Under the pieces are notes generated by a model. The model made no database searches. It was not told where the DNA came from and saw only the letters and a program-made list of their open reading frames with translations. A DNA stretch of 64,000 nucleotides, taken from contig NZ_CANLBK010000005.1 in assembly GCF_947488835.1 (NCBI RefSeq), forward strand, positions 124,001 to 188,000, written 5' to 3'. Positions 9,816 to 19,773 of the stretch are shown here, one piece after another. The position numbers were made by a program, and so were the translations under genes. The DNA is from an uncultured Marinobacter sp. (GTDB lineage Bacteria; Pseudomonadota; Gammaproteobacteria; Pseudomonadales; Oleiphilaceae). How positions within the stretch are numbered: the first letter of the stretch is position 1; each line of letters starts with the position of its first letter.

Positions 9816-10582
9816 CCAAACAGAAGATTCTAATCGCAGATGATGAACCATTAGCCCGGCAGCGCTTGAGGCGTCTTGCCGAGAGCTTGCCTGAGTACGT
9901 GGTTTGCGGGGAAGCCGGTGATGGCGACACCACACTCGCTCAGGTTGCCGGCTTGCAGCCGGATATCCTTTTACTGGACATACGCATGCCCGGACTTGAT
10001 GGCATGGAAACGGCAGCGCGCCTGAGCCAGCTCAGTAACCCGCCAGCAATCATTTTCTGCACCGCCTACGACAACTACGCAATTCAGGCTTTCGAGGTTC
10101 AGGCTGTGGCCTACCTGCTCAAACCCGTGCGCAAAGATGCACTGACTGAGGCCCTGGCCCGTGCGGGGCGGATTAATCGCGTACAGCTGCGCACACTCTC
10201 TGACAGCATGGCGGGCAGCGCCGCCGAACGGGAAACTGCGGAAGATGGGCAGCTGTCGGTTCGAACCCATCGAGGTACAGAACTAATTGATATAGCCGGG
10301 ATCCGCTATTGTCAGGCGGATCAGAAATACGTGACCATTCACCATACCCGTGGTGAGACTGTATCTGATTACACCCTCAAGGAACTGGAAAGCGCCTACC
10401 CCAACCAGCTGCTCCGGATTCACCGCAACACTTTGGTGGGCGTGCAATATATCCAGGCACTCAGGCGCACACCGGATGGTCAAAACCTGCTATTACTCAG
10501 GGACGATCTGGGCGAACTCCAGGTAAGCCGAAGGCACACCAGCAGTGTGCGCCAGTGGCTACAAAGTCAACAGCCGGGCTGA
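9812..10582 (+). CDS. algR: LytTR response regulator AlgR
   Basis: A 256-residue regulator. The receiver domain covers residues 4-120 with the acidic pocket D10, D11 and phosphoacceptor D56 in LLLDIRMPGLDG. A LytTR DNA-binding domain covers about 150-252 (RYCQADQKYVTIHH, LLRIHRNTLV). It overlaps algZ by four bases and is followed about 100 bp later by hemC, the order found in Pseudomonas. By family knowledge AlgR responds to AlgZ and binds promoters of pilus, alginate and virulence genes. The targets in this organism are not visible here. Confidence 0.93.
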   Translation: MTKQKILIADDEPLARQRLRRLAESLPEYVVCGEAGDGDTTLAQVAGLQPDILLLDIRMPGLDGMETAARLSQLSNPPAIIFCTAYDNYAIQAFEVQAVAYLLKPVRKDALTEALARAGRINRVQLRTLSDSMAGSAAERETAEDGQLSVRTHRGTELIDIAGIRYCQADQKYVTIHHTRGETVSDYTLKELESAYPNQLLRIHRNTLVGVQYIQALRRTPDGQNLLLLRDDLGELQVSRRHTSSVRQWLQSQQPG

Positions 10583-10687
10583 AGCAACCGCATGCCCTTG
10601 CAGGCGGTGCAGCGCGGCCATCCACGGGACTTTTACGGCGCCACAGGGTAACCTTGGCGAACATATTCATAACTGACAGTGAGCATC

Positions 10688-11629
10688 ATGTCCAAACGAA
10701 CCCTTCGCGTCGCAACCCGAAGTAGTGCCTTGGCGCTATGGCAGGCAGAATTTATCAAGGCCGAACTGGAACGGCTCCACGACAACGTGGTTGTGGAACT
10801 GATCAAGATTAAAACCCAGGGCGATAAAATCCTCGATGTACCTCTGGCTAAAATTGGCGGTAAAGGCCTGTTTGTAAAAGAGCTGGAAGAAGCCATGCTT
10901 GACGGCCGCGCAGACCTCGCCGTGCACTCCATGAAAGATGTGCCGATGGCCTTTCCCGACGGCTTGGGCCTGGTCGCTATTTGCGAGCGAGACGATCCTA
11001 CCGATGCCTTTGTCAGCAACAACTACGCAAACGTAGACGCCTTGCCACAAGGCGCCGTGGTGGGCACCGCCAGCCTGCGCCGGGAATCCCAGCTGCGTGC
11101 CTACCGGCCAGATCTGGAAATTCGGGTGCTACGGGGCAACGTAAACACCCGGCTGGCAAAACTGGACGCCGGTGACTACGACGCCATCGTTCTTGCCAGC
11201 TCTGGTCTGAAACGTTTGGGCTTCCATGACCGAATTCGCTACGCCATACCAGACACAGTATCCCTGCCAGCGGTTGGCCAAGGCGCCCTTGGCATTGAAT
11301 GCCGGCTGAACGACGACGAACTGCGGGCGATGCTGGAACCTTTGAGCCACGCTGACACCTCCGACCGGGTGAAAGCCGAAAGAGCAATGAACCGTCGCCT
11401 TGAAGGTGGTTGCCAGGTGCCTATCGCGGCCTATGCCCTGCTCGACGACGACGACACTTTGTGGTTGCGCGGGCTGGTTGGCGCTGTGGACGGCACAAAG
11501 ATTCTCCGCGTGGAAGGCCGTGCGCCGCGCGCCGAAGGCGAACGCCTTGGCCGTGAATTGGCGGAAGAGCTTTTAGCGCTAGGTGCAGACAAAATCCTGG
11601 CTGAAGTTTATGGCCACACCCCAGACTAA
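10688..11629 (+). CDS. hemC: Porphobilinogen deaminase (hydroxymethylbilane synthase)
   Basis: A 313-residue enzyme, the same length as E. coli HemC, that polymerises four porphobilinogens into hydroxymethylbilane for heme and siroheme. The catalytic aspartate is D84 (SMKDVP) and the cysteine that carries the dipyrromethane cofactor is C242 (LEGGCQVP). The ATG at 10688 is preferred over a GTG at 10679, whose bases (GTGAG) are a better ribosome site than a start. It is the first gene of a hemC-hemD-hemX-hemY operon; its 3' end overlaps hemD by 20 bp. Confidence 0.97.
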   Translation: MSKRTLRVATRSSALALWQAEFIKAELERLHDNVVVELIKIKTQGDKILDVPLAKIGGKGLFVKELEEAMLDGRADLAVHSMKDVPMAFPDGLGLVAICERDDPTDAFVSNNYANVDALPQGAVVGTASLRRESQLRAYRPDLEIRVLRGNVNTRLAKLDAGDYDAIVLASSGLKRLGFHDRIRYAIPDTVSLPAVGQGALGIECRLNDDELRAMLEPLSHADTSDRVKAERAMNRRLEGGCQVPIAAYALLDDDDTLWLRGLVGAVDGTKILRVEGRAPRAEGERLGRELAEELLALGADKILAEVYGHTPD

Positions 11630-12422
11630 TCCAGCCACGCTGGCCGGCCGGCGTATTCTTATATGCCGGCCGGAACCGGAAGCTTCCAGACTGGCCCGGC
11701 AGTTTCAGGCTGCCGGCGCCGAGACGCACGTGTTCCCACTGGTAGAAAGAGAGCCTCTGCCAGAAACCCCGGAACGGCGTACCACCCTTCTCAACCTCGA
11801 TGAGTTCTCCCATATTATTGCCGTCAGCCCCTACGCCGCACGCCTTTTGCTCGACGAGCTGGATACCTGGTGGCCACAACTACCTACCGGAATAGACTGG
11901 TATGGCGTGGGGGCTGGTACAGCCAGAGCACTCGCAGAATATGGCATAAACGCGCGCAAACCGGATGAAGGCTGGACCAGCGAAGCCTTGCTGAAGCTAC
12001 CTGGTCTGGCGTGTATCGATGGAGAACGGGTACTTGTTGCCCGAGGCGAGGAAGGGCGGGAATTGACCCGCAGAACACTGGAAGAGCGTGGCGCCCGAGT
12101 CACCATATTGCCTCTTTATCGCAGATTCTGCCCGGATTACACGCCTGCGCAGATCCACACCGCCCTGATTGCGTTTGCCCCGGATGCCATTGTTGCGCTC
12201 TCCGGAGAAACCTTGAACAATCTCATCGCACTATGTGCGAATTGCAGCCATAATCTATACGACAGACCCGTCATCGTGCCCGCTCGGCGTATCGCCGATC
12301 AGGCGCTTGCGGCGGGATTCAACGCTCCGTGTATACCAGGAAGCCTTGCCGATAACGACATCGTGGCCGCCGCCGCAGAACAACTGGCAGGCCTGGACGG
12401 TGGCTCCGGAAAAGCCAAGTAA
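11610..12422 (+). CDS. hemD: Uroporphyrinogen-III synthase
   Basis: A 270-residue protein that closes hydroxymethylbilane with inversion of ring D to give uroporphyrinogen III. The family is poorly conserved, but the start ([24 protein letters not shown]), the central [11 protein letters not shown] and the end ([32 protein letters not shown]) fit HemD. The ATG at 11610 lies inside the end of hemC, implying translational coupling; an ATG at 11583 is possible but would lengthen the overlap. Its position between hemC and hemX supports the call. Confidence 0.92.
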   Translation: MATPQTNPATLAGRRILICRPEPEASRLARQFQAAGAETHVFPLVEREPLPETPERRTTLLNLDEFSHIIAVSPYAARLLLDELDTWWPQLPTGIDWYGVGAGTARALAEYGINARKPDEGWTSEALLKLPGLACIDGERVLVARGEEGRELTRRTLEERGARVTILPLYRRFCPDYTPAQIHTALIAFAPDAIVALSGETLNNLIALCANCSHNLYDRPVIVPARRIADQALAAGFNAPCIPGSLADNDIVAAAAEQLAGLDGGSGKAK

Positions 12423-12430
12423 GGACGCCC

Positions 12431-13513
12431 GTGACTGAAACAACAAAACAATTACCTGTCCCGATTGCCAAAGAACAACCTGCCCGACAGAAAGTCTGGC
12501 CGGCTTGGGTTATCGCCATCATTGCGCTGATCAGTGTTGCCGTACTGGCACTGTGGAACTGGCAGCAATGGAACGACAACCAGTCCACCATACAAACGCT
12601 GAAAAGCTTGCAGCAGGATACCTCGCAGCTTGAGAATCTGTATGGCGACCGGGGAACCCAGCAAAACCAACGCTTGCAGGCTCTGGAAGATAAACTTGCA
12701 TCCCAACGCGAGCTGATCGCCACCCAGCAACGGCAGATTGATCACACTGCTCGCGAATTACTGGAAGCCGGAAACCGCACCCGTACGGACTGGTTGCTGG
12801 CAGAGGCGGAGTATTTACTGCGCATAGCCAACCAGCGCCTGATGATTGAAAAAGACATTCGCGGTGCGCTGTCTGCCCTTGAAGCTGCAGACGAAGTGCT
12901 GACCGAATCCGATGATGTTGGCGTGTACCCTGTACGCCAGCAACTGGCCCGGGAAATCCTGGCACTTAAAGGCATTACCAGTGTCGACAGAACCGGGCTC
13001 TATCTCACCCTTGAAGCGGCCATAGACAGTGTTCACCAACTAACGGATCAAGCGCTTATCAGTGAGCAAGCTCCCGGATTTGTCGGTAACGCCCAGTCTG
13101 AGGAAGTTTCCGAAGAAGGCGGGGAGCCCGGCATGCTACTCAGGGCCTGGAAAAAGTTCAAATCTACCCTGATGCAAGTGGTTGTGGTTCGCCGCCTGGA
13201 CGAATCCGTCAAACCACTGTTATCGCCAGACCAAAGCGCGTACGCACGCCTGAATTTGCAGTTGATGCTTGAAGAAGCAGAGATGGCTGTACTCAGAGGC
13301 AATCAGCCACTTTACGAACGCTCTCTGGCCAAAGCTCAAGCGGCCGTTGACGATTGGTACGACGGGAGCAATCCACGAGTCAGCGCTTTGACCAATACCC
13401 TCGGCGAGCTGACTACACGGAACGTAGCACCGGATTTACCCGACATAAGCCAATCTCTGGGCCTGCTCAAAGAGCGGCTGGCAGGTCGACTCAACAAAGG
13501 CAGTGAGTCATGA
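12431..13513 (+). CDS. hemX: HemX family membrane protein (operon partner of heme genes)
   Basis: A 360-residue protein with one transmembrane helix at about residues 20-42 (VWPAWVIAIIALISVAVLAL), a coiled-coil segment at 50-105 rich in Q, E and L, and a periplasmic helical domain. This is the layout of the HemX family, once annotated as uroporphyrin-III methyltransferase; no methyltransferase motif is seen, so that activity is not claimed. The GTG at 12431 follows AAGGA. It overlaps hemY by four bases (ATGA). It may help organise heme synthesis at the membrane, but the exact role is unproven. Confidence 0.88.
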   Translation: MTETTKQLPVPIAKEQPARQKVWPAWVIAIIALISVAVLALWNWQQWNDNQSTIQTLKSLQQDTSQLENLYGDRGTQQNQRLQALEDKLASQRELIATQQRQIDHTARELLEAGNRTRTDWLLAEAEYLLRIANQRLMIEKDIRGALSALEAADEVLTESDDVGVYPVRQQLAREILALKGITSVDRTGLYLTLEAAIDSVHQLTDQALISEQAPGFVGNAQSEEVSEEGGEPGMLLRAWKKFKSTLMQVVVVRRLDESVKPLLSPDQSAYARLNLQLMLEEAEMAVLRGNQPLYERSLAKAQAAVDDWYDGSNPRVSALTNTLGELTTRNVAPDLPDISQSLGLLKERLAGRLNKGSES

Positions 13514-14751
13514 TTCGCCTGCTTCTGATCGTTCTGTTTGCCCTGCTCATTGGCACCGCGCTTTCACTCGGATTGCAATACGACCTGGGTTACATTCGCA
13601 TCAGCCTGGGCAACTATCTGATAGAAACCAACTTCTGGGTTGGGCTTTTGCTGCTGGTGGTTGTGGTTGCACTGATCGTGCTCACCATAAACCTGATCCG
13701 CCGCATGCGGCAAGGCACTGGGCTGATTGCCAACTGGGTTTCCCGGGGCAAGGAACGACGGGCCCGTCGGCGCACCACAATCGGTTTGCTGGCCCTGGCA
13801 GAAGGCAACTGGCCACGTGCCCGCAAGATGCTGACCACAGCCGCCAGCCACGCAGACACACCCCTTATTAACTATCTGGCGGCAGCCCAGGCAGCGTTTG
13901 AGAGCGGCGATCATGAAGCCGTCGATGAACTGCTGAGAAAAGCGTTTGAAAGCACTCCAGGATCGGACATGGCCGTGGGTATCACCCAGGCTCAGCTGCA
14001 GCTTGCAGGTAACCGTCTGGAGCAGGCGCTGGCAACACTGGTGCGCCTGCGCAAACAATCTCCACACCACCCCTTCGTTCTGAAGCTACTGAAAACCACC
14101 TATCTTCGTCTCGAAGATTGGCGCGAACTCTCAAAGCTGTTGCCAGAGTTGCGTAAGCGTAGCGTGCTCCCCGAATCAGAACTTGGTGAGCTTGAGCGGC
14201 TTGTTTGGCACAACCTGCTGGAAAGGGCTGCCGAAGACTGCCGGCGGCAGCAACAGGCCGATCCGAACGCATCCCTGGAGCCACTCACCCGCCTGTGGGA
14301 TGAACTGCCCGGATTTTTGCGCAGAGATGAAAAAACCATTGCTGATTACGCTCGCCTGCTGGCCGATCTTGGCGACGAAGCCCAAACCGAAACATTGCTG
14401 CGCAAAGTTTTACACAATCACTGGAGCGATGATCTGGTCAATCTTTACGGCCGGATAGAAGGTCGCAAACCCGACGAGCAGCTTCTTACGGCAGAGCAGT
14501 GGCTGAAAGATCGCCCCAGCAATGCGGAGTTGCTACTGGCACTGGGCCGGCTCAGCTTGAGAAATGAGCTGTGGGGCAAAGCCCGGGAATATTTTGAAAC
14601 CAGCTTGAGATTACGCCGCAGCCGGGACACTCTGGCAGAACTGAGCCGATTGAGCGCTCATATGGGCGATGAAGAAATGAGCATAAAGCTTATGATGCAG
14701 GGGCTGGCAACCGATAACGGGCTGCCGGAATTGCCCATGCCACGGGCCTGA
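13510..14751 (+). CDS. hemY: HemY-type membrane protein with TPR repeats
   Basis: A 413-residue protein with two transmembrane helices (residues 2-20 and 40-62) and a short basic cytoplasmic loop after them (RGKERRARRR). The C-terminal part is a helical TPR-like region with alternating A/L/G positions. This is the proteobacterial HemY, not protoporphyrinogen oxidase, which shares the name in Gram-positives. It is the last gene of the hemCDXY operon. A small hairpin (GCACCTC at 14788, GAGGTGC at 14801) overlaps the end of the convergent reductase gene and may help end transcription. Confidence 0.9.
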   Translation: MIRLLLIVLFALLIGTALSLGLQYDLGYIRISLGNYLIETNFWVGLLLLVVVVALIVLTINLIRRMRQGTGLIANWVSRGKERRARRRTTIGLLALAEGNWPRARKMLTTAASHADTPLINYLAAAQAAFESGDHEAVDELLRKAFESTPGSDMAVGITQAQLQLAGNRLEQALATLVRLRKQSPHHPFVLKLLKTTYLRLEDWRELSKLLPELRKRSVLPESELGELERLVWHNLLERAAEDCRRQQQADPNASLEPLTRLWDELPGFLRRDEKTIADYARLLADLGDEAQTETLLRKVLHNHWSDDLVNLYGRIEGRKPDEQLLTAEQWLKDRPSNAELLLALGRLSLRNELWGKAREYFETSLRLRRSRDTLAELSRLSAHMGDEEMSIKLMMQGLATDNGLPELPMPRA

Positions 14752-14792
14752 GCAACCGCCAGACTTCATAATTCGACCATTTATCGAGCACC

Positions 14793-15797
14793 TCAACTGC
14801 GAGGTGCATACTCCAGCACATCAGAAAAGAACGCTTGAGGTGGAAGCCCCGCTTCCACCAGAGCGTCCATCAACGTGTAAACCATCGTCGGCGAGCCACT
14901 GGCGTGTACTTCCACATTTTCCCAGTCCATGCCTGAAGCCAATACAGCGCGTACAAGTTGGTCGTGGTGCCCGCTCCATTCGCTGTCTTCGTCATCTCCC
15001 ACCACTGGCTGAAAGCTGAAAGCAGACCACTCCTGTTCCCACTGTCGAGCCATGGATCTGAGGTACATATCCTCGTGCCGACGCACGCCCCAGAACAGTC
15101 TTACAGGCTGGCCAGTAGTTGTGCTGCGCAAAAAGTCCACCAGGCTTTTCATCTGCGCAAACCCCGTACCGGCTGCAACCAGCAGCAATGGCTTCTCGGG
15201 AGCGCTCGCCAGACAGGCTTTGCCGTGGGGTAATTCCAGACTAACGGTTTCACCCGAGGTCAGCGCATCAATAACCTTTTGCGCCGACAGCCACTCAGGG
15301 GACGCCTGAATATGCAGCTCAATATTCTGCTCCGACGGACTGCTGGCAATGGAAAAATAACAGGGCTCAGCATCCGGCAGGTTGATGGACAAATACTGGC
15401 CCGCATGAAAAGACAACTCCCGCCGCCGTGGCAACTGAAGCTCAACCCGATACACATCGTGGCTGATTGAGCTTACATCCACTACGTTTGCCTGAAACTT
15501 TCGGGGCTGGTTCTGTCCTGCTGCCATAACGGCACTCATCTCCAATTCTAGATGGTCGAGCGCGGCGGTTCTGCACATCATCAGTCGCGCACCGACCGGA
15601 ATCATCTGTTGGTTTCGGGTGTTCAGAGCGGAGCCGCTTTTCAGGCGAGCCTCACAAAGTTCGCAAACACCATTTTTGCAGGCGTGGGGAACGGCAATAC
15701 CGGCACTGCCTGCTGCGCTTAACAGATCCCCATTGGCGGGCGCCAGGTAGCGAATGCCGGAGGGCTCAATAGTCACCTGCCACTGCCTGTTGCTCAT
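14793..15797 (-). CDS. Ferredoxin-FAD/NAD reductase (AscD/phenol hydroxylase reductase type)
   Basis: A 334-residue electron-transfer protein. Residues 1-90 form a plant-type 2Fe-2S domain (HACKNGVCELCEARL, then MCRT). An FAD domain follows (YLSINLPDAEPCYFSIASSP), then an NAD(P)H domain (LLLVAAGTGFAQMKSLVDF) ending in ASGSPTMVYTLMDAL. Databases often call such proteins CDP-6-deoxy-delta-3,4-glucoseen reductase, but no dideoxysugar genes are present, so that name should not be taken literally. The ATG at 15797 sits one base after the ubiD stop (TGATATG), giving tight coupling; a partner role for UbiD or another flavoenzyme is an inference from this linkage. Confidence 0.85.
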   Translation of the reverse strand: MSNRQWQVTIEPSGIRYLAPANGDLLSAAGSAGIAVPHACKNGVCELCEARLKSGSALNTRNQQMIPVGARLMMCRTAALDHLELEMSAVMAAGQNQPRKFQANVVDVSSISHDVYRVELQLPRRRELSFHAGQYLSINLPDAEPCYFSIASSPSEQNIELHIQASPEWLSAQKVIDALTSGETVSLELPHGKACLASAPEKPLLLVAAGTGFAQMKSLVDFLRSTTTGQPVRLFWGVRRHEDMYLRSMARQWEQEWSAFSFQPVVGDDEDSEWSGHHDQLVRAVLASGMDWENVEVHASGSPTMVYTLMDALVEAGLPPQAFFSDVLEYAPRS

Positions 15798-15798
15798 A

Positions 15799-17286
15799 TC
15801 AATCAGGGCGGTCAGCCGAAGTTTCAATGCCCAGGCTGTCCCAGAGTTCGTCCACACGCTGTTTTACCGCATCGGTCATGGCAATGGGCTCGCCCCACTC
15901 GCGGGAGGTTTCTCCGGGCCATTTGTTGGTGGCATCCATTCCCATTTTGGAGCCAAGGCCAGACACCGGCGATGCAAAATCAAGATAATCAATGGGTGTG
16001 TTTTCGACCAGTGTGGTATCGCGAATCGGGTCCATGCGTGTGGTAATGGCCCATATCACATCTTCCCAGTTACGGGCATCCACGTCGTCATCGGTCACGA
16101 TCACGAACTTGGTGTACATGAACTGACGGAGGAATGACCATACGCCCATCATTACCCGCTTGGCATGGCCGGGGTACTGTTTCTTCATGGTAACCACGGC
16201 AAGGCGGTAGGAGCAGCCCTCCGGCGGTAGATAAAAATCCACAATCTCGGGAAACTGCTTTTGCAGAATCGGGATAAACACTTCGTTCAGCGCCACACCC
16301 AGAATAGCGGGCTCATCGGGCGGCCTGCCGGTGTATGTCGAGTGATAAATCGGGTCTTTGCGGTGGGTGATCCGCTCAACGGTGAACACCGGGAATTCGT
16401 CCACTTCGTTGTAGTAACCAGTATGGTCCCCAAACGGGCCTTCCGGGGCGTTGTCATCCGGGTAAATAAAGCCTTCAAGAACAATTTCGGCACTGGCAGG
16501 CACTTGAAGGTCACTCAGGCCGCACTGCACCAGTTCGGTGCGGCTACCCCTCAGCAAACCTGCAAAGGCATATTCGGAAAGCGAATCAGGCACCGGCGTT
16601 ACCGCGCCCAGTATGGTGGCCGGGTCGGCGCCGAGGGCGACAGCCACTGGATAAGGTTTGCCAGGGTTCTGTTTCTGGAATTCCTGAAAATCCAATGCGC
16701 CACCACGGTGACTCAACCACCGCATAATGAGTCGGTTACGGCCAATCACCTGTTGTCGGTAAATCCCCAGGTTCTGCCGTTCTTTGTGGGGCCCCCGGGT
16801 AATCACCAGCGGCCATGTCACCAGCGGCCCGGCATCCCCAGGCCAACAGTGCTGTACGGGGATCTGGTAAAGATCGACTCTGTCCTTTTCGATCACCACA
16901 TCCTGACAGGGCGCTGATCTGAGCACTTTCGGGCTCATGCGCATCACTTGCCGAAGCAATGGCAACTTTTCGATCGCGTCTTTGAAGCCTTTGGGGGGAT
17001 CAGGCTCTTTGAGGTAGGCAAGCAGTTTGCCCACTTCCCGGAGTGCAGTTACGTCTTCTTGTCCCATGCCCAGAGCCACTCTTCGGGTGGTGCCGAAGAG
17101 GTTGGCAAGCACAGGCATGTCGTAGCCTTTGGGATTTTCAAACAACAACGCAGGACCACCTGCCCGCAGCGTGCGGTCGCAGATTTCGGTCATTTCCAGG
17201 TGGGGGTCTACTTCCACTGAGATGCGTTTCAGCTCGCCCAGTTTCTCTAACTGGTCAATGAAGTCCCGCAGATCGTTGTATTTCAT
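15799..17286 (-). CDS. ubiD: 4-hydroxy-3-polyprenylbenzoate decarboxylase
   Basis: A 495-residue protein of normal UbiD length. Family knowledge says it removes the carboxyl group from polyprenyl-hydroxybenzoate in ubiquinone synthesis with prenylated FMN made by UbiX. Recognisable blocks are [22 protein letters not shown] at the start, ALGMGQED, the prFMN-site segment around [19 protein letters not shown], and [12 protein letters not shown] with the conserved acidic residues. It lies downstream of rho on the same strand with about 260 bp between them, the rho-ubiD order of Pseudomonas, and is coupled to the reductase gene. Confidence 0.95.
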   Translation of the reverse strand: MKYNDLRDFIDQLEKLGELKRISVEVDPHLEMTEICDRTLRAGGPALLFENPKGYDMPVLANLFGTTRRVALGMGQEDVTALREVGKLLAYLKEPDPPKGFKDAIEKLPLLRQVMRMSPKVLRSAPCQDVVIEKDRVDLYQIPVQHCWPGDAGPLVTWPLVITRGPHKERQNLGIYRQQVIGRNRLIMRWLSHRGGALDFQEFQKQNPGKPYPVAVALGADPATILGAVTPVPDSLSEYAFAGLLRGSRTELVQCGLSDLQVPASAEIVLEGFIYPDDNAPEGPFGDHTGYYNEVDEFPVFTVERITHRKDPIYHSTYTGRPPDEPAILGVALNEVFIPILQKQFPEIVDFYLPPEGCSYRLAVVTMKKQYPGHAKRVMMGVWSFLRQFMYTKFVIVTDDDVDARNWEDVIWAITTRMDPIRDTTLVENTPIDYLDFASPVSGLGSKMGMDATNKWPGETSREWGEPIAMTDAVKQRVDELWDSLGIETSADRPD

Positions 17287-17363
17287 CGTTGGCTCCGTTC
17301 ACGGTTAGCTTCTAATACGGAGTTCGCCACCTTCCAGACTTCTCAGCCAGTGCCAGAACGCAA

Positions 17364-17458
17364 TGAGGGCCTGCTTTCCCAGACACGCCGTAAACCCATT
17401 CCTGGGGGCTTGGTCTTGCCATCCTTGGCAAGACACAGTCTGGGAAAGCAGGCCCTCA
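17364..17458. repeat. Long hairpin element, copy A (21-bp arms, 53-nt core)
   Basis: Perfect 21-bp inverted arms (17364-17384 and 17438-17458) enclose a 53-nt core at 17385-17437. The core contains its own hairpin, TCTTGCCA...TGGCAAGA. Aligned by eye, 34 of 53 core positions match copy B (21721-21825), and the length is identical, yet the arm sequence is unrelated. The element lies between ubiD and rho, both leftward. It has no T-run, so it is not a simple intrinsic terminator. No named repeat family was recognised. Confidence 0.85.
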
Positions 17459-17549
17459 CCGCGTTCACGGAATCACCAGCTAACTCAAGGCAAAAACTCG
17501 CTAAAGCTGAACTGTAATCCAATAAAGGCGCGCGCCCAAAACTTCGACT

Positions 17550-18812
17550 CTAGCGACGCTTCATAGACTGGAAGAATTCGTCATTAGTTTTGGTGTCTTT
17601 GAGCTTATCCAGCAAAAACTCGATGGCCGCAGTGTCGTCGTCCATGGAGTGCAACAGCTTACGTAGAATCCATACACGCTGGATATCCGCTTCGCTCATC
17701 AGCAAGTCTTCGCGGCGCGTGCCGGAGCTGCGAACGTTGAGCGCAGGATACACCCGCTTCTCGGCGATTTTGCGATCCAGGTGCACTTCCATGTTGCCCG
17801 TGCCCTTGAACTCTTCGTAAATCACTTCGTCCATTTTGGAACCCGTGTTCACCAGAGCCGTGGCCAGAATAGTCAGGCTACCGCCCTCTTCTACATTACG
17901 GGCTGCACCGAAGAAGCGCTTGGGCTTTTCCAGAGCGTGGGCATCAACACCACCGGTCAGTACTTTGCCAGATGACGGGATGACCGTGTTATAGGCGCGA
18001 GCAAGACGGGTGATGGAATCCAGCAGAATAACCACGTCTTTTTTATGCTCAACCAGGCGCTTGGCCTTCTCGATGACCATTTCAGCAACCTGAACGTGAC
18101 GCGCAGGTGGCTCATCGAAGGTGGAGGCAATCACTTCGCCGCGCACGGTGCGCTGCATTTCGGTTACTTCTTCCGGGCGCTCATCAATCAACAGAACGAT
18201 GATGTGACACTCAGGATGATTACGCGCAATAGACTGGGCAATACTCTGCATCAGCAGGGTTTTACCGGCCTTGGGTGGCGATACAATCAAACCACGCTGG
18301 CCTTTACCGATAGGCGCAACCAGGTCCAACACGCGGGATGACAGATCCTCGGTGCTGCCATTACCGGTTTCCAGCTGCATGCGCTCGTCCGGGAACAACG
18401 GAGTCAGGTTTTCAAACAGGATCTTGTTACGGGCGTTGTCCGGCTTGTCGAAGTTGATCTCAGCCACTTTCAACAAAGCAAAATAACGCTCACCGTCTTT
18501 CGGTGGCCGGATTTTGCCGGCAACGGTATCACCGGTGCGCAGGTTGAAGCGGCGAATCTGGCTGGGGGAGACGTATATGTCGTCTGGCCCCGCCAGGTAC
18601 GAAGCGTCGGCAGACCGGAGGAAGCCGAAACCATCCTGCAGAATCTCCAGTACGCCATCGCCGTAAATGTCTTCGCCGCTTTTCGCATGCTTCTTCAATA
18701 TCGTGAAGATAACATCCTGCTTACGCGAGCGTGCCAGGTTATCGAGGCCCATTTCTTGCGCGATATCGAGCAATTCGGGCATGGAGTTCTGCTTGAGTTC
18801 AGTAAGATTCAT
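17550..18812 (-). CDS. rho: Transcription termination factor Rho
   Basis: A 420-residue hexameric RNA helicase of typical length (E. coli 419). The N-terminal helix bundle starts [22 protein letters not shown]. The cold-shock RNA-binding domain holds DGFGFLRS near residue 61. The ATPase has the Walker A PPKAGKT near 180 and Walker [17 protein letters not shown]; the Q- and R-loops are intact. It ends at FFQSMKRR. The ATG at 18812 follows a leader of over 180 bases from the promoter proposed at 18996-19024, and a long leader suits the autoregulation known for rho genes. Confidence 0.98.
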   Translation of the reverse strand: MNLTELKQNSMPELLDIAQEMGLDNLARSRKQDVIFTILKKHAKSGEDIYGDGVLEILQDGFGFLRSADASYLAGPDDIYVSPSQIRRFNLRTGDTVAGKIRPPKDGERYFALLKVAEINFDKPDNARNKILFENLTPLFPDERMQLETGNGSTEDLSSRVLDLVAPIGKGQRGLIVSPPKAGKTLLMQSIAQSIARNHPECHIIVLLIDERPEEVTEMQRTVRGEVIASTFDEPPARHVQVAEMVIEKAKRLVEHKKDVVILLDSITRLARAYNTVIPSSGKVLTGGVDAHALEKPKRFFGAARNVEEGGSLTILATALVNTGSKMDEVIYEEFKGTGNMEVHLDRKIAEKRVYPALNVRSSGTRREDLLMSEADIQRVWILRKLLHSMDDDTAAIEFLLDKLKDTKTNDEFFQSMKRR

Positions 18813-19178
18813 AGGTTATTAGATTTTCAGGAATGGAATTAAACGGACGTTGGTATGACAGGGGTGCCCTGAACAGATTGTGTAATTCGTTGTCAAAACA
18901 GATGCTGGCCAGATGGAGCAACCGGTGCGAATGAGAGCCGGAAAAAAACAGAAGCCAGTATAGAGTGGGTACAAACGTTCGTAGGGCGAGACCGATAATC
19001 ATCTACCTTGCTGGCCAATGTCAAGAGCACCGACCAAATTAGCGCCATTTTTTTCAACCGGCATGTCTGCGCACAAGGGCCGGAACCTCCCCCTGATGGG
19101 TTACTCCCTTCCATTGTCCGGCCTTGATGGGGATACTGGCACTATAGAATTTTTCGTGTTTTTTCCGGAGCCCCGACC
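18813..19178. other. Divergent rho/moaB intergenic region (366 bp)
   Basis: This gap holds the long rho leader, the proposed rho promoter, and on the other side the moaB upstream region. A 7-bp inverted repeat GGCCGGA (19078-19084) / TCCGGCC (19117-19123) encloses 32 bases, and a -10-like TATAGAAT lies at 19144-19151 before moaB. No known riboswitch, including the Moco type, could be recognised. No small gene is supported. Confidence 0.5.
18996..19024 (-). promoter_or_regulatory. Proposed sigma-70 promoter of rho
   Basis: On the minus strand TTGACA (19024-19019) is followed after exactly 17 bases by TGATTA (19001-18996), continuing as TGATTATC. The -35 box is perfect and the -10 box is moderate. 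Transcription would begin about 175 bases upstream of the rho start codon. It is a prediction from sequence alone. Confidence 0.5.
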
Positions 19179-19751
19179 ATGAGCAGTGAATGCACCAGCG
19201 AACTTAACCCACTCAATATCGCCATTCTCACGATATCCGACACTCGTGGGCCCGAGGAGGACTCCTCCGGGCAGTTTCTTGAGGACAGTGTGCTGGAAGC
19301 CGGGCATACACTGATTTCACGGCGCATTCTGCCAGACGACGTTTACCTGGTGCGTGCAGCCATGTCGACCTGGATTGCAGAGCCGGACGTTCACGTTGTC
19401 ATTATCACGGGCGGCACCGGTTTTCATGAACGCGACAGCACGCCAGAGGCAGTTATGCCGTTGCTGGACAAGACTATTGAAGGTTTTGGCGAGGAATTCC
19501 GGCGTCAGTCAGCCGACGAGATCGGCACCTCCACTATTCAGTCCAGAGCCTTCGGTGGCCTTGCCAACCATACGGCGATTTTTTGTCTACCCGGCTCTAC
19601 CGGAGCATGTCGCACGGGCTGGAACGGCATTTTAAGTACTCAACTCGATAGCCGCCATGGCCCCTGCAACTTTTCCGCGCTGGTTGGCCGCAAACCTGAA
19701 CGCGCCGTTGAGCGTCTTCATCAGGTTATAGGAACTCGCGCCGCGCGCTAA
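19179..19751 (+). CDS. moaB: Molybdopterin adenylyltransferase-type protein MoaB
   Basis: A 190-residue member of the MoaB/Mog family, which adenylates molybdopterin before molybdate insertion. It has NIAILTISDTRGPEEDSSG at the N-terminus, the family motif VVIITGGTGFHERDSTPEAV near residue 70, and FCLPGSTGACRTGWNGIL. It is the first gene of moaB-moeA-moaD-moaE; 22 bp separate it from moeA. The C-terminal RKPERAVERLHQVIGTRAAR is a little longer than in E. coli MoaB. Confidence 0.93.
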   Translation: MSSECTSELNPLNIAILTISDTRGPEEDSSGQFLEDSVLEAGHTLISRRILPDDVYLVRAAMSTWIAEPDVHVVIITGGTGFHERDSTPEAVMPLLDKTIEGFGEEFRRQSADEIGTSTIQSRAFGGLANHTAIFCLPGSTGACRTGWNGILSTQLDSRHGPCNFSALVGRKPERAVERLHQVIGTRAAR

Positions 19752-19773
19752 TTTTGACCAGGGAGAGAGAACC

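Noticed and set aside
19078..19123. GGCCGGA/TCCGGCC inverted repeat upstream of moaB as a Moco riboswitch
   Set aside because: The repeat encloses 32 bases and lacks the conserved multi-stem Moco-riboswitch layout that I know; no evidence beyond the single stem.
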